A stretch of DNA of 64,000 bases, from contig JAGWHK010000002.1 of the NCBI GenBank assembly GCA_028866775.1, forward strand, positions 36,264 to 100,263, in the 5' to 3' direction. Shown piece by piece: positions 34,675 to 43,525 of this stretch. Position 1 is the first letter of the stretch; every line of letters begins with the position of its first letter. A model generated the notes under the pieces. That model was given only the letters and a program-made list of their open reading frames with translations, did not search any database and was not told the origin of the DNA. The translations under genes were made by a program, and so were the position numbers. Source of the stretch: Microcaldota archaeon. GTDB lineage: Archaea > Micrarchaeota > Micrarchaeia > Micrarchaeales > Micrarchaeaceae.

Positions 34675-35856
34675 CTAGACCAGCTCTTGGGCTTCGCCGT
34701 TCCGACCGTTTTTCATTCCGGCCAGATGGCGTGCTATGGCCGGCTTGGCCAGTAGGCCAAGCCTGCTTGGGTCTGTACTGTATGCCTTGGCAAGTTGAAC
34801 AAGGCCAGGATCTGCGGACCTGTGGCGTGCAGACCTGTCCATCTCTGGCAGCAACCTACCCAGTATGTCTTTGCCCTTTTCGGTCATCTGGGCCCGCAGC
34901 TTCTTGAATTCGAGTATCGTGATTCCGTCTGGGCCCCTTTCTGCCAGCCTCTGCGGCAACTTGCCGAATCCCCCGAAGATCATGTCCTCCCTCGAGAGGA
35001 TGAAATCTAGTATTCCTACTCCCTTAAGGTGATCGAGATGCCGTTTAACCTTTGTGGTCTTCAGCTCCACGAGTTCACAGAGCTCCTTTATCCTTGCAGG
35101 GCCCCTCGAGATTCTTTCGAGCATTAGGAACCTGTTCAGGGATCCGTTGGAGTTATCGCCGTGGCTTGCAGAATCGCCGAAAATATCGCGCATGTGGATC
35201 GGGTGCTGCCTCTGCATCTGGAGCGCAAGGAAAGAGATCGCCTGGCCGTATGCCGAGCCATTGGGGCCGAGTATGTATCCGACGGCCCCGCCGTTTTCCT
35301 CCCTCTTCACGAACTTCGCGGGCACCAAGGTTGCATTCATCAACCTGGCGAACCTGGTATTAAGGTTGGGCCTCTCCCAGACCCGGTCAGTCGCCTTGTT
35401 GAATTCCTGGACAAGCTGCACGGTAGTCTTGGGGACATCCCTGTTGAGGAGTAGCATGATGACCATCCGGGACTCGAGGCTGACAAGCCTGGCCAGCTCG
35501 GAGCGCCTTTCCATCACCGCGTCGGCAACCCTCTTTTCTGTCCTCTCCTGTCTCAGCTGCTCGATGACTTCCGGCTCCATGAACGCCCTGCTTTTCAACG
35601 ACTTGAACGGCTGGCCGAGCTGGCTCGTATTGGTTCTCCTCAGCACGCCCCTTATCTCGGCGCGCTCGGCGCTCTTCATCCTCCTTTCCATCTTATGGGC
35701 TTCCTTGTCTGGATGAAGCCTGTAGTATGCCGCCATGAGGTCTGCCTGCAAGCGGCGCGCCTCATCGTACTCCGATGAAGCCCCAGCGGAAAGGCCAACC
35801 CTTGAACTTCTCCTTTCGTGCCTTCTATCGTAGACCTTTTGGTTGAATCTGGCCAT
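34675..35856 (-). CDS. Uncharacterised protein with winged-helix-like segment
   Basis: This is a 393-residue soluble protein from ATG 35856 (MARFNQKVY); the in-frame TTG at 35874 is closer to the TATA-like ATTAAATA at 35889-35896 than expected. The first 130 residues are highly charged and helical. Around residues 255-300 LCELVELKTTKVKRHLDHLKG followed by GVGILDF resembles a winged-helix DNA-binding domain. The C-terminal tail is rich in Lys/Arg. It does not match a family I know. It faces the pilin-like gene, converging on it 24 bp away. Confidence 0.6.
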   Translation of the reverse strand: MARFNQKVYDRRHERRSSRVGLSAGASSEYDEARRLQADLMAAYYRLHPDKEAHKMERRMKSAERAEIRGVLRRTNTSQLGQPFKSLKSRAFMEPEVIEQLRQERTEKRVADAVMERRSELARLVSLESRMVIMLLLNRDVPKTTVQLVQEFNKATDRVWERPNLNTRFARLMNATLVPAKFVKREENGGAVGYILGPNGSAYGQAISFLALQMQRQHPIHMRDIFGDSASHGDNSNGSLNRFLMLERISRGPARIKELCELVELKTTKVKRHLDHLKGVGILDFILSREDMIFGGFGKLPQRLAERGPDGITILEFKKLRAQMTEKGKDILGRLLPEMDRSARHRSADPGLVQLAKAYSTDPSRLGLLAKPAIARHLAGMKNGRNGEAQELV

Positions 35857-35913
35857 TGGATCAACAAAAATCAATCAGAGAGGCCAGATATTTAATCTTT
35901 GCCTTGGGCCGGG

Positions 35914-37524
35914 CTATTCCTCCTCTTCTGCGGCCTCGCCCTGTTCTGTGCCCTCTGCTGTCTCCTCGTCCTTTACGCCCGCCTGGGGGATCTTGCTTGC
36001 GACCAGCTTCTCTATCGCCTTCTCGAGAGCCTTCTGATCCTTGCTTGTTATGCTTGAGAGGTCGAGTGACAGCTGCTTTGCGTACCTCATTATGGTGTTG
36101 TACCTCGTCGCCTCGTGGTGGGCCCGCATCTTCCCGCTCACGTATTTCTGGACTCCCCTGGCCGCCTCCATGAGCGCCAGCCTTATCTCCTCTATAATCT
36201 CGTCCTCCTGGGCTATCGACTCCTTCCCAACACCCGTGTAGGGTATGTGCACGGATGAGACGTTGACGAAAATGCTGAGCGGCATCTTCTCCACGTCGAG
36301 GTTGTAGCGCTTCCAGTCCACGTTCTTCGCCGCTATGGTTATCGCACAGGTCCCGCTGTCGAAGAGGAGCGGCACCCTATTGGCAAACCTCATTACAGTG
36401 GCCTCGTGCCCCTCGTCGGTCTTTCTCCCAGAGAACCCGCCGAATGAGACGGCCGCCTCGACTATGAATGGTATCCCGCCCTTGAGCAGCGCGGTCTTCC
36501 TCTCGACTACATGCATGAACTCCGGCTCGAATATGTTCTTCATCGCCAGCCTTATCTGGTCCTCGCCTATGGGCTTTATGTGGGTGCTCTCCGGAGCTAT
36601 CCACTTTACCTGCTTGAACGCCTTGATCAGCTTCTCGGAATCGTCCCAGCTAAGCTGCTTTGGGTCCTTGTCGAAGTCGACATCCTTGACCAGCTCCCTG
36701 AGCTCAGCGACCTTACCCGAGCTGACACGCGCGAAATTCTCCTGGAGGAATGAGGATATCTTGCGCTCCTGCGAGGCATGGGCGTATTCCAGGAGGTCGT
36801 TTACATAAAGACCAAGCGGATGAGGTTGGGCTGGCTCCGGCCGTTCTGGCATTACCTGAACGCTCCTTGGGAACTTGTGTTCCTGACCCGTCGGGTCTAC
36901 AAACGTGATCTCGGCGTGAGGGTTTGATAGCGCGGTCCTCTTTAGGTATTCGAGTATCCCGTGGTCGCTGTTCTCGTACTTGACCTCTGCGAATTCCCCC
37001 TCTACAGAGAGCCCCCTAGGAAGATCAGGCATGTCAACCATGTCTGAGACAACGGGCTTGTTCTTCACTGTGTCTATGGAGATCTTGCATGTGTAACCCT
37101 TACCCGTTCCGGTGGAGCATTTGACCAGTATCTGCTTTCCTGTAGTCATCTGGGAGAAGAGGGTGCACCCCGCGGCGCCGATTCCCTGCTGGCCCCTCTG
37201 CTGCACATACCGATGGAACTTGGTCCCTGCAAGTATGGTCGCCAGGGCCTTCCCGACATAGCTCTTAGGTATACCTGGACCGTTGTCTGTTATTGAGACC
37301 ATATATCTGTCCTCGCCCTTCTCACTAACCGATATCCTCACTGAGGGCAGGATTCCAGCCTCCTCGGCAGCGTCCAGGCTGTTGGTCGCATACTCATGCA
37401 CTATTGTGACCAGTGACCTGATCTTCCCCGAATAGCCAAGCATCTGCCTGTTCTTCTTGAAGAACTCGGCTATCGAGTGCTCCTTGAAAGCTGTGAATAT
37501 CTCCTCTGCCTTTTTCTCCGCCAT
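35914..37524 (-). CDS. top6B: DNA topoisomerase VI subunit B
   Basis: The GHKL ATPase domain of this 536-residue protein has the N-box EYATNSLDAAEEAG, the DNGPGIPKS loop and GQQGIGAAG, all near residues 45-110. A helix-two-turn-helix region and the transducer domain follow, with WIAPESTHIKPIG holding the conserved switch-lysine region. Topo VI B binds ATP and gates the DNA-cleaving subunit A to decatenate and relax DNA. Subunit A is not in the window. The gene starts directly at the stop of the KH-protein gene, so the two are in one operon. The acidic C-terminal tail is typical of DPANN and other archaeal versions. Confidence 0.95.
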   Translation of the reverse strand: MAEKKAEEIFTAFKEHSIAEFFKKNRQMLGYSGKIRSLVTIVHEYATNSLDAAEEAGILPSVRISVSEKGEDRYMVSITDNGPGIPKSYVGKALATILAGTKFHRYVQQRGQQGIGAAGCTLFSQMTTGKQILVKCSTGTGKGYTCKISIDTVKNKPVVSDMVDMPDLPRGLSVEGEFAEVKYENSDHGILEYLKRTALSNPHAEITFVDPTGQEHKFPRSVQVMPERPEPAQPHPLGLYVNDLLEYAHASQERKISSFLQENFARVSSGKVAELRELVKDVDFDKDPKQLSWDDSEKLIKAFKQVKWIAPESTHIKPIGEDQIRLAMKNIFEPEFMHVVERKTALLKGGIPFIVEAAVSFGGFSGRKTDEGHEATVMRFANRVPLLFDSGTCAITIAAKNVDWKRYNLDVEKMPLSIFVNVSSVHIPYTGVGKESIAQEDEIIEEIRLALMEAARGVQKYVSGKMRAHHEATRYNTIMRYAKQLSLDLSSITSKDQKALEKAIEKLVASKIPQAGVKDEETAEGTEQGEAAEEEE

Positions 37525-38067
37525 CTAAAACCTCGCCGAAATCGCCGACTCCTTGTTCTTCCTGTGCATTGCCTCCATCCTTATGTAGGCCGTCTTGTGG
37601 GTGCCACCGTCTATGAGCGTGTTGATCGCGGTCTCAGCCTCCGAGATCTGGGTTATGTTGCCTATCATGGACACGGTATCTCCGTAGACGCTGATGTGTG
37701 CCATGCTGACCTCCTCGATATAGCGCTTCGCCTTGCCCCCTATGCCTATTATCCGGGCCTTCAGCTGCTTTACACGCTCGGGCTTTGACTCAATCTCACC
37801 AAGGTCTATTATCCTGAAGTAGAACTCCGGATTGACCAGCTTGAGCGCAGTCTCGATGTCAAAGCCCCTTCCAAAGGCGTAGATCACGTTCCTGGCGTTG
37901 AATTCCGAGAAGGCATCCTTCGAGTTTATTTCTATGGTCCCGTCCTCAGCCAGGGCTATCTTGCAGCTGCATGCCTTCTCGACCTGCTTGATTATCTTGG
38001 GGTCGGAGCGGAGAGACCTCAGCCTCTCGTGCGTTATGTAGAGTTGTTGCATCGCTTTCACTGGCAT
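37525..38067 (-). CDS. KH-domain rRNA processing protein (Dim2/Pno1-like)
   Basis: The 180-residue protein contains two KH domains. The second has the GIGGKAKR loop, a GxxG variant, followed by AHISVYGDTVSMIGN as in archaeal Dim2/Pno1 homologs, which help mature the 16S rRNA 3' end. The segment GRGFDIETALKLVNPEF is also typical. The ATG at 38067 lies about 25 bp after a TATATAAA box (38088-38095), so the mRNA is probably leaderless; a GTG at 38073 would be just inside the transcript. It shares an operon with top6B. Confidence 0.9.
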   Translation of the reverse strand: MPVKAMQQLYITHERLRSLRSDPKIIKQVEKACSCKIALAEDGTIEINSKDAFSEFNARNVIYAFGRGFDIETALKLVNPEFYFRIIDLGEIESKPERVKQLKARIIGIGGKAKRYIEEVSMAHISVYGDTVSMIGNITQISEAETAINTLIDGGTHKTAYIRMEAMHRKNKESAISARF

Positions 38068-38087
38068 TACCACTTTACCCGGGAAAC

Positions 38088-38095
38088 TTTATATA
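38088..38095 (-). promoter_or_regulatory. TATA box of the KH protein/top6B operon
   Basis: TATATAAA on the minus strand at 38095-38088 is about 25 bp before the ATG at 38067, giving a leaderless transcript. Confidence 0.6.
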
Positions 38096-38224
38096 CGCTT
38101 CAGTCCCCCTGCAAAGTGGAGCTTTAACTCTTCAAAATATTTCTTGATCAGGATTTCAATTCCAGTTTCAGCTAAAAACGTGACTACTTCCGCTATTCCG
38201 CTTCTCGATTCAGTTTAGGAAAGC

Positions 38225-38272
38225 TTTATATACTTAATTGTCTCACAACTAAATCGTGATTGAATCATGATT
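38225..38272 (+). promoter_or_regulatory. TATA box and paired operator-like repeats before the winged-helix gene
   Basis: TTTATATA at 38225-38232 predicts a start near 38254. Right there lie two near-identical 10 bp boxes, AATCGTGATT (38252-38261) and the perfect palindrome AATCATGATT (38263-38272), with 11 bp between their starts, about one helical turn. The rest of the gap from 38068 to 38224 shows the divergent KH promoter and no further feature I can name. The boxes look like an operator, perhaps for the winged-helix protein encoded just below. Confidence 0.5.
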
Positions 38273-38302
38273 CTTCCATAGAAGGATCGTGAGGGGGTCA
38301 AG

Positions 38303-38851
38303 GTGTTGGTTGGGATGCGTTCAAGAAAGGAGCTTGAAACAGAGCTTAGGGGCATAAAGAAGCAGATCAGTGACATGCAGGGCACTGATAAGCTCGCCAA
38401 GGAGATGCTCGAAGGCAAGATAAGGGCGGACGAGACAAGCTCCAACCTGCTCACGATACTGAAGCTCGTCATTGACGAGAACAAGAAGAACACGATGATA
38501 TTGAAAGCTGTATCTGAAAGCGTAGGCCGTCTCGAGAAGGAGATGGGCGACGCGGGGTCATACGAGCAAGACGACCAATCTGCCTTCGCCCCTGTAGAGG
38601 ACAGACTTTCAAGGGTTCAACCCGTGTCTGGATTGGATGCCAAGATTCTGCAGATAGTCCAGCTCAAGAACATTGCCTGCGCCGATGACATAAAACAGGA
38701 GCTGGGCTACAAGGGCAGGAATGCAGCATCCGCCAGGTTGAACAAGCTTTACCAGCAGGGACTCCTCGAGAGGCACCAGCTAGGCCACAAGGTCTACTAC
38801 AAGTACGACACGAGGATGTCCGACACGCTAATTGTTTCACCCCCACAGTGA
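38303..38851 (+). CDS. Coiled-coil winged-helix DNA-binding protein
   Basis: The 182-residue protein starts at GTG 38303, 5 nt after GAGGGGG; an ATG at 38315 is less well spaced. Residues 8-85 are helical and likely a coiled coil, a linker follows, and the C-terminal 70 residues form a winged helix (LQIVQLKNIACADDIKQELGY, SARLNKLYQQGLLERHQLGHK). It is probably a dimeric transcription regulator. Paired palindromic boxes at its predicted transcription start suggest self-control. Specific targets cannot be inferred. Confidence 0.75.
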   Translation: MLVGMRSRKELETELRGIKKQISDMQGTDKLAKEMLEGKIRADETSSNLLTILKLVIDENKKNTMILKAVSESVGRLEKEMGDAGSYEQDDQSAFAPVEDRLSRVQPVSGLDAKILQIVQLKNIACADDIKQELGYKGRNAASARLNKLYQQGLLERHQLGHKVYYKYDTRMSDTLIVSPPQ

Positions 38852-38883
38852 GTTGGTTGCCGGCTATAGGCCGGCTCCCTCAC
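38848..38883 (+). terminator. Stem-loop at the end of the winged-helix gene
   Basis: GTGAG (38848-38852) pairs with CTCAC (38879-38883) and inside it GCCGGC (38859-38864) pairs with GCCGGC (38870-38875). The stem begins in the stop codon region. Only short T-runs follow, so it may act as a terminator or as an RNA 3' end protector. Confidence 0.45.
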
Positions 38884-38953
38884 TACTTTCGCTTCCCAGC
38901 TTCGGCCGTTCCCTCAGCCTTTTATACCCTTTCTCGCTTATTCTATAGATTCA

Positions 38954-40402
38954 ATGCCTAATGCTAAAGGGGGGGACAGGGAGGAGCTTCGCACGCTCTT
39001 CGGATCGTTTCCGTATTCATACAGCGCTGATGCCAGCTCCAGCGCGATCAGGGAAAGCTATTCAAAGTATGAAGGGAAGACTGTTTCTGTTGCGGGACGC
39101 GTCATGGCCGTCCGCAAGGCCGGAAAGCTGCTGTTTATAGACATAGCTGACCGCTCGGGAAGAATCCAGCTGTATTTTGATTTTGCCAAGCTTGGCGAAA
39201 AGGCATTTGACAGCGCCAAGAGGCTCAATGCAGGAGACATAATAGGAGGCAGGGGAGCGGTTTTCAAGACCAAGGCTGGAGAGCCCAGCGTCAATGTAGA
39301 TGAATATACGCTTCTTTCTAAGGCGCTCAGGGTGCTTCCTGACAAGTGGCACGGGGTCCAACAAGCTGAGACCAGGTACAGAAAGAGGTATCTGGACCTG
39401 ATCATGTCACAGGAAGCAAAGGACCTCTTCATAAAGAGGAGCATGGTCATCTCCTCAATCAGGGCCTTTTTGGATTCCAAGGGCTACCTGGAGTTTGAGA
39501 CACCAGTGGTACAGCCGCTTTATGCCGGGGACGAGGCGGCACCGTTCAAGGTGCATGTCAACACGCTCAACGAGGAGCATTACCTCAGGATATCAAACGA
39601 GCTCTACCTGAAGAGGCTGATAATAGGCGGCATGGAGAAAGTCTATGAGGTCTACAAGGCCTTCAGGAACGAGGACATAGATAGCACGCACAGCCCGGAG
39701 TTCACGATGATTGAATTCTACGAGGCATATGTCGACTATAACTACATGATGGCACTTACCGAGGAAATGGTATCGAACGCTGCCAAGGCAGCGACCGGAT
39801 CCACAGAGGTAAAGAATTCAGATGGCAATACGATAAAGCTGAATGGCAGGTGGAAGAGGATCTCTTACACGAAGAGCATAAGCGACAAATTGGGATTCGA
39901 TATAGAGAAGAAATCGGACGAGGAGGTCATGAAGACCGCAGAGGATAAAGGGATAAAGTTTGAGAAGGGGAAGAGGCATGTTGCACACGCATACGACAAG
40001 CTGTTCGGCCTGCTTGTGCAGCCAGACTTGGTGCAACCCACCTTTGTGATAGACTTTCCGAAGGCGATGTCGCCGCTTGCGAAGGAGAAGAGAGGAAACC
40101 CTAAGCTGACTGAAAGGTTCGAGCTCTACATAGACGGCATGGAAATCGCGAACTCGTACTCTGAACTGAACAATCCCATAGTCCAGAGGGAGAACTTCGA
40201 GGCTCAGGGTAAGGTAATGAAGGAGGAGGGAGAAAAGGAACAGCTTGACTTCGACTTCGTTGAGGCGATGGAGACGGGCATGCCGCCTACCGGGGGGTGC
40301 GGGATAGGCATAGATAGGCTTGTAATGGTGCTGACAGGAAAGCGCTCAATAAAGGAGGTAATACTCTTCCCGATGGAGAAGAGAGGCAAGCCTCTGAAAT
40401 AG
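38954..40402 (+). CDS. lysS: Lysyl-tRNA synthetase, class II
   Basis: The 482-residue protein has an N-terminal OB-fold anticodon-binding domain (VSVAGRVMAVRKAGKLLFIDI) and a class II catalytic core: motif 1 region (FLDSKGYLEFETPVV), motif 2 (VYEVYKAFRNEDIDSTHSPEFTMIE in pieces) and motif 3 (GCGIGIDRLVM). Most euryarchaea use a class I LysRS, so class II is informative for lineage. TTTTATACC at 38920-38928 lies about 30 bp before the ATG, giving a leaderless mRNA. Confidence 0.95.
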   Translation: MPNAKGGDREELRTLFGSFPYSYSADASSSAIRESYSKYEGKTVSVAGRVMAVRKAGKLLFIDIADRSGRIQLYFDFAKLGEKAFDSAKRLNAGDIIGGRGAVFKTKAGEPSVNVDEYTLLSKALRVLPDKWHGVQQAETRYRKRYLDLIMSQEAKDLFIKRSMVISSIRAFLDSKGYLEFETPVVQPLYAGDEAAPFKVHVNTLNEEHYLRISNELYLKRLIIGGMEKVYEVYKAFRNEDIDSTHSPEFTMIEFYEAYVDYNYMMALTEEMVSNAAKAATGSTEVKNSDGNTIKLNGRWKRISYTKSISDKLGFDIEKKSDEEVMKTAEDKGIKFEKGKRHVAHAYDKLFGLLVQPDLVQPTFVIDFPKAMSPLAKEKRGNPKLTERFELYIDGMEIANSYSELNNPIVQRENFEAQGKVMKEEGEKEQLDFDFVEAMETGMPPTGGCGIGIDRLVMVLTGKRSIKEVILFPMEKRGKPLK

Positions 40403-40403
40403 C

Positions 40404-41942
40404 TCAAGAGAGCGCGATCTTCTCCGTAGAGCATAGCACCGGGCCGTGCTGCGGGCTTCCCGTTGACAATATGTTGTATATGCTGGACTCAATGTACTCC
40501 GGGATTCCCGATGATTCGGCGGGGTTGCAGTACTGGAGGCCAGGCGCACCTGCGGGAGAAAAGAGCTCGAAGTTCGCTGAGTAGGCGCTTCCGCCTGCCA
40601 CGATCGGCACGGCAAAATAGTTGATGTAGAATGGCGTGTCGTTGGACGTGGCGCTGAATGACGTTACCGTGATCCCCGGGTTGAGTATGTAGAAAGTCTG
40701 CTGCGGCTTGCTGGAGTAGAATGCAACATTGGCCCCGTGCTCGGTGTGCGGGTAGAAGGAGACTATCATGTATGTGGAGTTGTAGGGCCTGTTCTTCCCT
40801 AGTTCGAAGAACATGGTTCCCTGGTAATTGCCCTCGTAGACATAGGGGACGCCGCTGGCGTTGACCCTTGACAATACGCTTTGGAACAGCAGGTCATATG
40901 TCGAGTTTGGTATGGGCGCTCCGGTGAACATGGCGGCTGAGACATTGCTGGAGCTTAGGTATGGAAGAGAGAGCAACAGCGCCGCCAAGGCTATGATTGC
41001 CACAGAGGCTATCGCTCCGTAGTTCTCCTCGATGTCATAGGTGCCGAACGCCCGCTTCAGCCTCTTGATCCATTCACGGCCCAGTTCGAGCTTGAGACCG
41101 AACTTCTTGTAGGTCAGAAGCATAGTCACCAGGGCTATGTAGAATATCAGGTTTCCGCCGAATGAGTGGAACACCAGTACGGCCCCGCTTATACCGGTGT
41201 ACATCCAGGCAAATGCGAGTATTATCATCCTTATTACGTTGAGCACAAAGAGCATAAGCACACCAGTTGCAAGCCACGCGGTCTTGCGGGTAGGATTCCC
41301 GGTGTAAAGGTAGGCTATCGGAAGCAGAAGCATTATGAATGCTATGAAGGTTCCGACAGGCACGCAGGTAGATGCTATCGTGATCGCTTGACCGGATGGC
41401 GCTATTATCTGCTGGCCCAGCTGGGTGACGCTGGTACCAAGCAGCTTCAGCACAGAGTACACTATGCCGGCGCTGAACGATGCGAGGCGCGAGTTTGAGT
41501 TTATTATTGATAGAAGGAGTATCGGGGATGCGAAGAGAAGGTAGGCCATCACCGATGCGTATCTCCTGATTCCCTTGATTCCCGCGACGGCCATGACTAT
41601 GGACATCAGCAGAAGCGGGAGCAGGAGCGCATCCACCCTGTAGGAGAGGAATTCGAATGAGAGGAGCCCCCTTGAATATGAGAGTATCACGAGATATACC
41701 ACGAACGCGAGGACAGCACCGATAATCCCGTAGCCGCCCTTCGTGACCTTGGCCTTGTCCTTGAGCGTGAAGAATATGAACATGGTGCCCATCAGCATCG
41801 TGACTATTATGTATGATGTCGGATCGTTGTCAAGTATGGTGGCCCCGGTAATCGCGAAGGTTACAGCAGCGCCAACTATGAAGGCTATACCTATTATGAG
41901 CGTTTGGAAAATGCGTTCCGCATCTTCTTCGGGATATTCCAT
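40404..41942 (-). CDS. Archaeosortase/exosortase-family membrane protein
   Basis: The 512-residue protein has about ten TM helices. The catalytic triad pattern of exosortases is present: Cys193 in STCVPVGTFIAF, Arg238 in LNVIRM, and His259 in VFHSFGGN. The N-terminal helices and a C-terminal external domain of about 180 residues are additions to the core. The family cuts C-terminal sorting signals and attaches proteins to membrane lipid or glycan. No protein in the window shows a clear PGF-CTERM-like tail, so its substrates are elsewhere or differ. It converges with lysS, 1 bp apart. Confidence 0.8.
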   Translation of the reverse strand: MEYPEEDAERIFQTLIIGIAFIVGAAVTFAITGATILDNDPTSYIIVTMLMGTMFIFFTLKDKAKVTKGGYGIIGAVLAFVVYLVILSYSRGLLSFEFLSYRVDALLLPLLLMSIVMAVAGIKGIRRYASVMAYLLFASPILLLSIINSNSRLASFSAGIVYSVLKLLGTSVTQLGQQIIAPSGQAITIASTCVPVGTFIAFIMLLLPIAYLYTGNPTRKTAWLATGVLMLFVLNVIRMIILAFAWMYTGISGAVLVFHSFGGNLIFYIALVTMLLTYKKFGLKLELGREWIKRLKRAFGTYDIEENYGAIASVAIIALAALLLSLPYLSSSNVSAAMFTGAPIPNSTYDLLFQSVLSRVNASGVPYVYEGNYQGTMFFELGKNRPYNSTYMIVSFYPHTEHGANVAFYSSKPQQTFYILNPGITVTSFSATSNDTPFYINYFAVPIVAGGSAYSANFELFSPAGAPGLQYCNPAESSGIPEYIESSIYNILSTGSPQHGPVLCSTEKIALS

Positions 41943-42055
41943 CTGAGCACCAATTGTCCTCGGTCGAAATGGGCGTCATCACTTTTCAGCAGTTACTCTT
42001 CTCCTCATAGGACAGTAATACTTATAGAGGAAGGCTTATAAACTCTAGCGAGGGC

Positions 42056-42484
42056 ATGAGATTCAGGTTCGTAGACCATACCGCCGACGTAGAATTCATA
42101 GCATACGGCAAGGACTTGGAGGAGCTGTTCTCGAACGCGCTGCAGGCCCTTTTTGAGACAATGGCTGACACAAAGGCATTGAAGAGATCCAAGGTTGTGG
42201 GTTCAGTGATAATCATAGACGAGGCGGTTGGGAAATCTGATGAGGTGCTTTGGAGAACCCTGCAAGACACCCTTTCAACGGCCGAATCAATGGGCGTCTT
42301 CGCATATGCGGTCGCATCCTTGAGGGTAGGCAAGGAAAAATCCAGGATTTCCTGCTTCGCCAAGATACTAGCTAAGGAAAAGAAAGACAAATATTCAAAG
42401 CTTCCAGTCAAGGGGGTAGCAAAGTACGAGTTGGGCATAAAGGACGGCACTCCAATGGAGGCCAGGGTGGTGCTCGATGTTTAG
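42056..42484 (+). CDS. Archease (RtcB ligase activator)
   Basis: The 142-residue protein has the archease hallmarks: FVDHTADVEF at the start with the metal-binding Asp/His, ALFETMAD, and the C-terminal VKGVAKYELGI and VVLDV ending. Archease speeds up RtcB in tRNA splicing and RNA repair. Full length. TATA-like ACTTATAG and CTTATAAA at 42020-42042 precede the ATG; the first may also serve the divergent archaeosortase gene. No rtcB is in the window. Confidence 0.93.
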   Translation: MRFRFVDHTADVEFIAYGKDLEELFSNALQALFETMADTKALKRSKVVGSVIIIDEAVGKSDEVLWRTLQDTLSTAESMGVFAYAVASLRVGKEKSRISCFAKILAKEKKDKYSKLPVKGVAKYELGIKDGTPMEARVVLDV

Positions 42485-42489
42485 TCTGC

Positions 42490-43524
42490 TCACTTCAGCT
42501 TCTTGATATCCTCCTTTCTTACGCCCAGCCTTATCCTTCCGGTCCCGACCCCTATCTGCTTCCCGATCAGTATGTTCTCTGCGACCCCTGATAGCCTGTC
42601 GGTCTCTCCGAATACGCCGGCGTTGATGAAGTGCTTGACTGTCTCCTCGTATGCGGCCCTCGCCAGCACCGAAGCCTTCTCTCCAGCTATTCCGTGCCTG
42701 CCCGCACTCTTTATCTCCCCAGTTAGGGTCATCGCGTCTGCCACAAGGCCTATGTGCCTGTAGCTTACGGTGAGGCCCTCCTCCTTTATCGTTGATATCA
42801 GCTCGTTGGCTATCGTGTTCCTCGCCGCCTCTACCCCGTAGTTCTTGAGGACCTCGAACGGGTCGTTGGAGTAGATGTCCTCCTTCTCGATCCCATCTAT
42901 CTTCATCGCCTCTCCGATGTTGCTGCCCGATGTTGTTATGTAGAAGGTCCCATCCTCGTCCTGCTGCACAACAGCCTTGTTGATCCCGGGTATTCCTATT
43001 ATCGAGGAGTTCAGCACGTTGACGAACACCGTCCTTGTAGACTTGACGCCCTCCTTCTTCTTTATCTTCACGACTATGTCCTTCTCGTCCTGCTCCGTAG
43101 TTATGTCTTCCCTCTTCCCAAGCTTCGCGGCTATCGTCCTTCCCGTTATCTCGTACGATGAGAGCCGCTCGGGATCGAGGTGCACCGTCATGACACCCGA
43201 CCTCAGATTCTCGTCGTAACCGCTCATGAGGGCCGAGAGCTTCACATCCTCCAGCTTTCTCCAGATCTCCCTGACCTTCTCGTAGTCCTTTGAGATCTTC
43301 TTCTCTATCCTTATTATCATCCCTGGGTTCCTTGGCCTCTTCCTGGCATCGATCAGCTCAATGACCCTCGGAAGACCCCTCGTGGTTATCACAGAGCTTA
43401 TTCCTGCCGAGTGGAATGCCCTAAGCATCATCTGTGTGCTGGGCTCGCCTATCGACTGCGCAGCAAGCGTTCCCACCGCCTCCCCGGAAGTCATTATCAA
43501 AGATTCCTTCTTACCTTTCGCCAT
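42490..43524 (-). CDS. rpoA2: RNA polymerase subunit A''
   Basis: The 344-residue protein begins after MAKGKKES with [22 protein letters not shown], the bridge-helix/trigger-loop region shared with bacterial beta-prime, and has [13 protein letters not shown] further on. It ends the H-B''-B'-A'-A'' operon. The ATG at 43524 follows the A' stop by 1 nt; a GTG at 43533 overlaps it. Together with A' it makes the Rpb1 equivalent. Confidence 0.95.
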   Translation of the reverse strand: MAKGKKESLIMTSGEAVGTLAAQSIGEPSTQMMLRAFHSAGISSVITTRGLPRVIELIDARKRPRNPGMIIRIEKKISKDYEKVREIWRKLEDVKLSALMSGYDENLRSGVMTVHLDPERLSSYEITGRTIAAKLGKREDITTEQDEKDIVVKIKKKEGVKSTRTVFVNVLNSSIIGIPGINKAVVQQDEDGTFYITTSGSNIGEAMKIDGIEKEDIYSNDPFEVLKNYGVEAARNTIANELISTIKEEGLTVSYRHIGLVADAMTLTGEIKSAGRHGIAGEKASVLARAAYEETVKHFINAGVFGETDRLSGVAENILIGKQIGVGTGRIRLGVRKEDIKKLK

Positions 43525-43525
43525 A

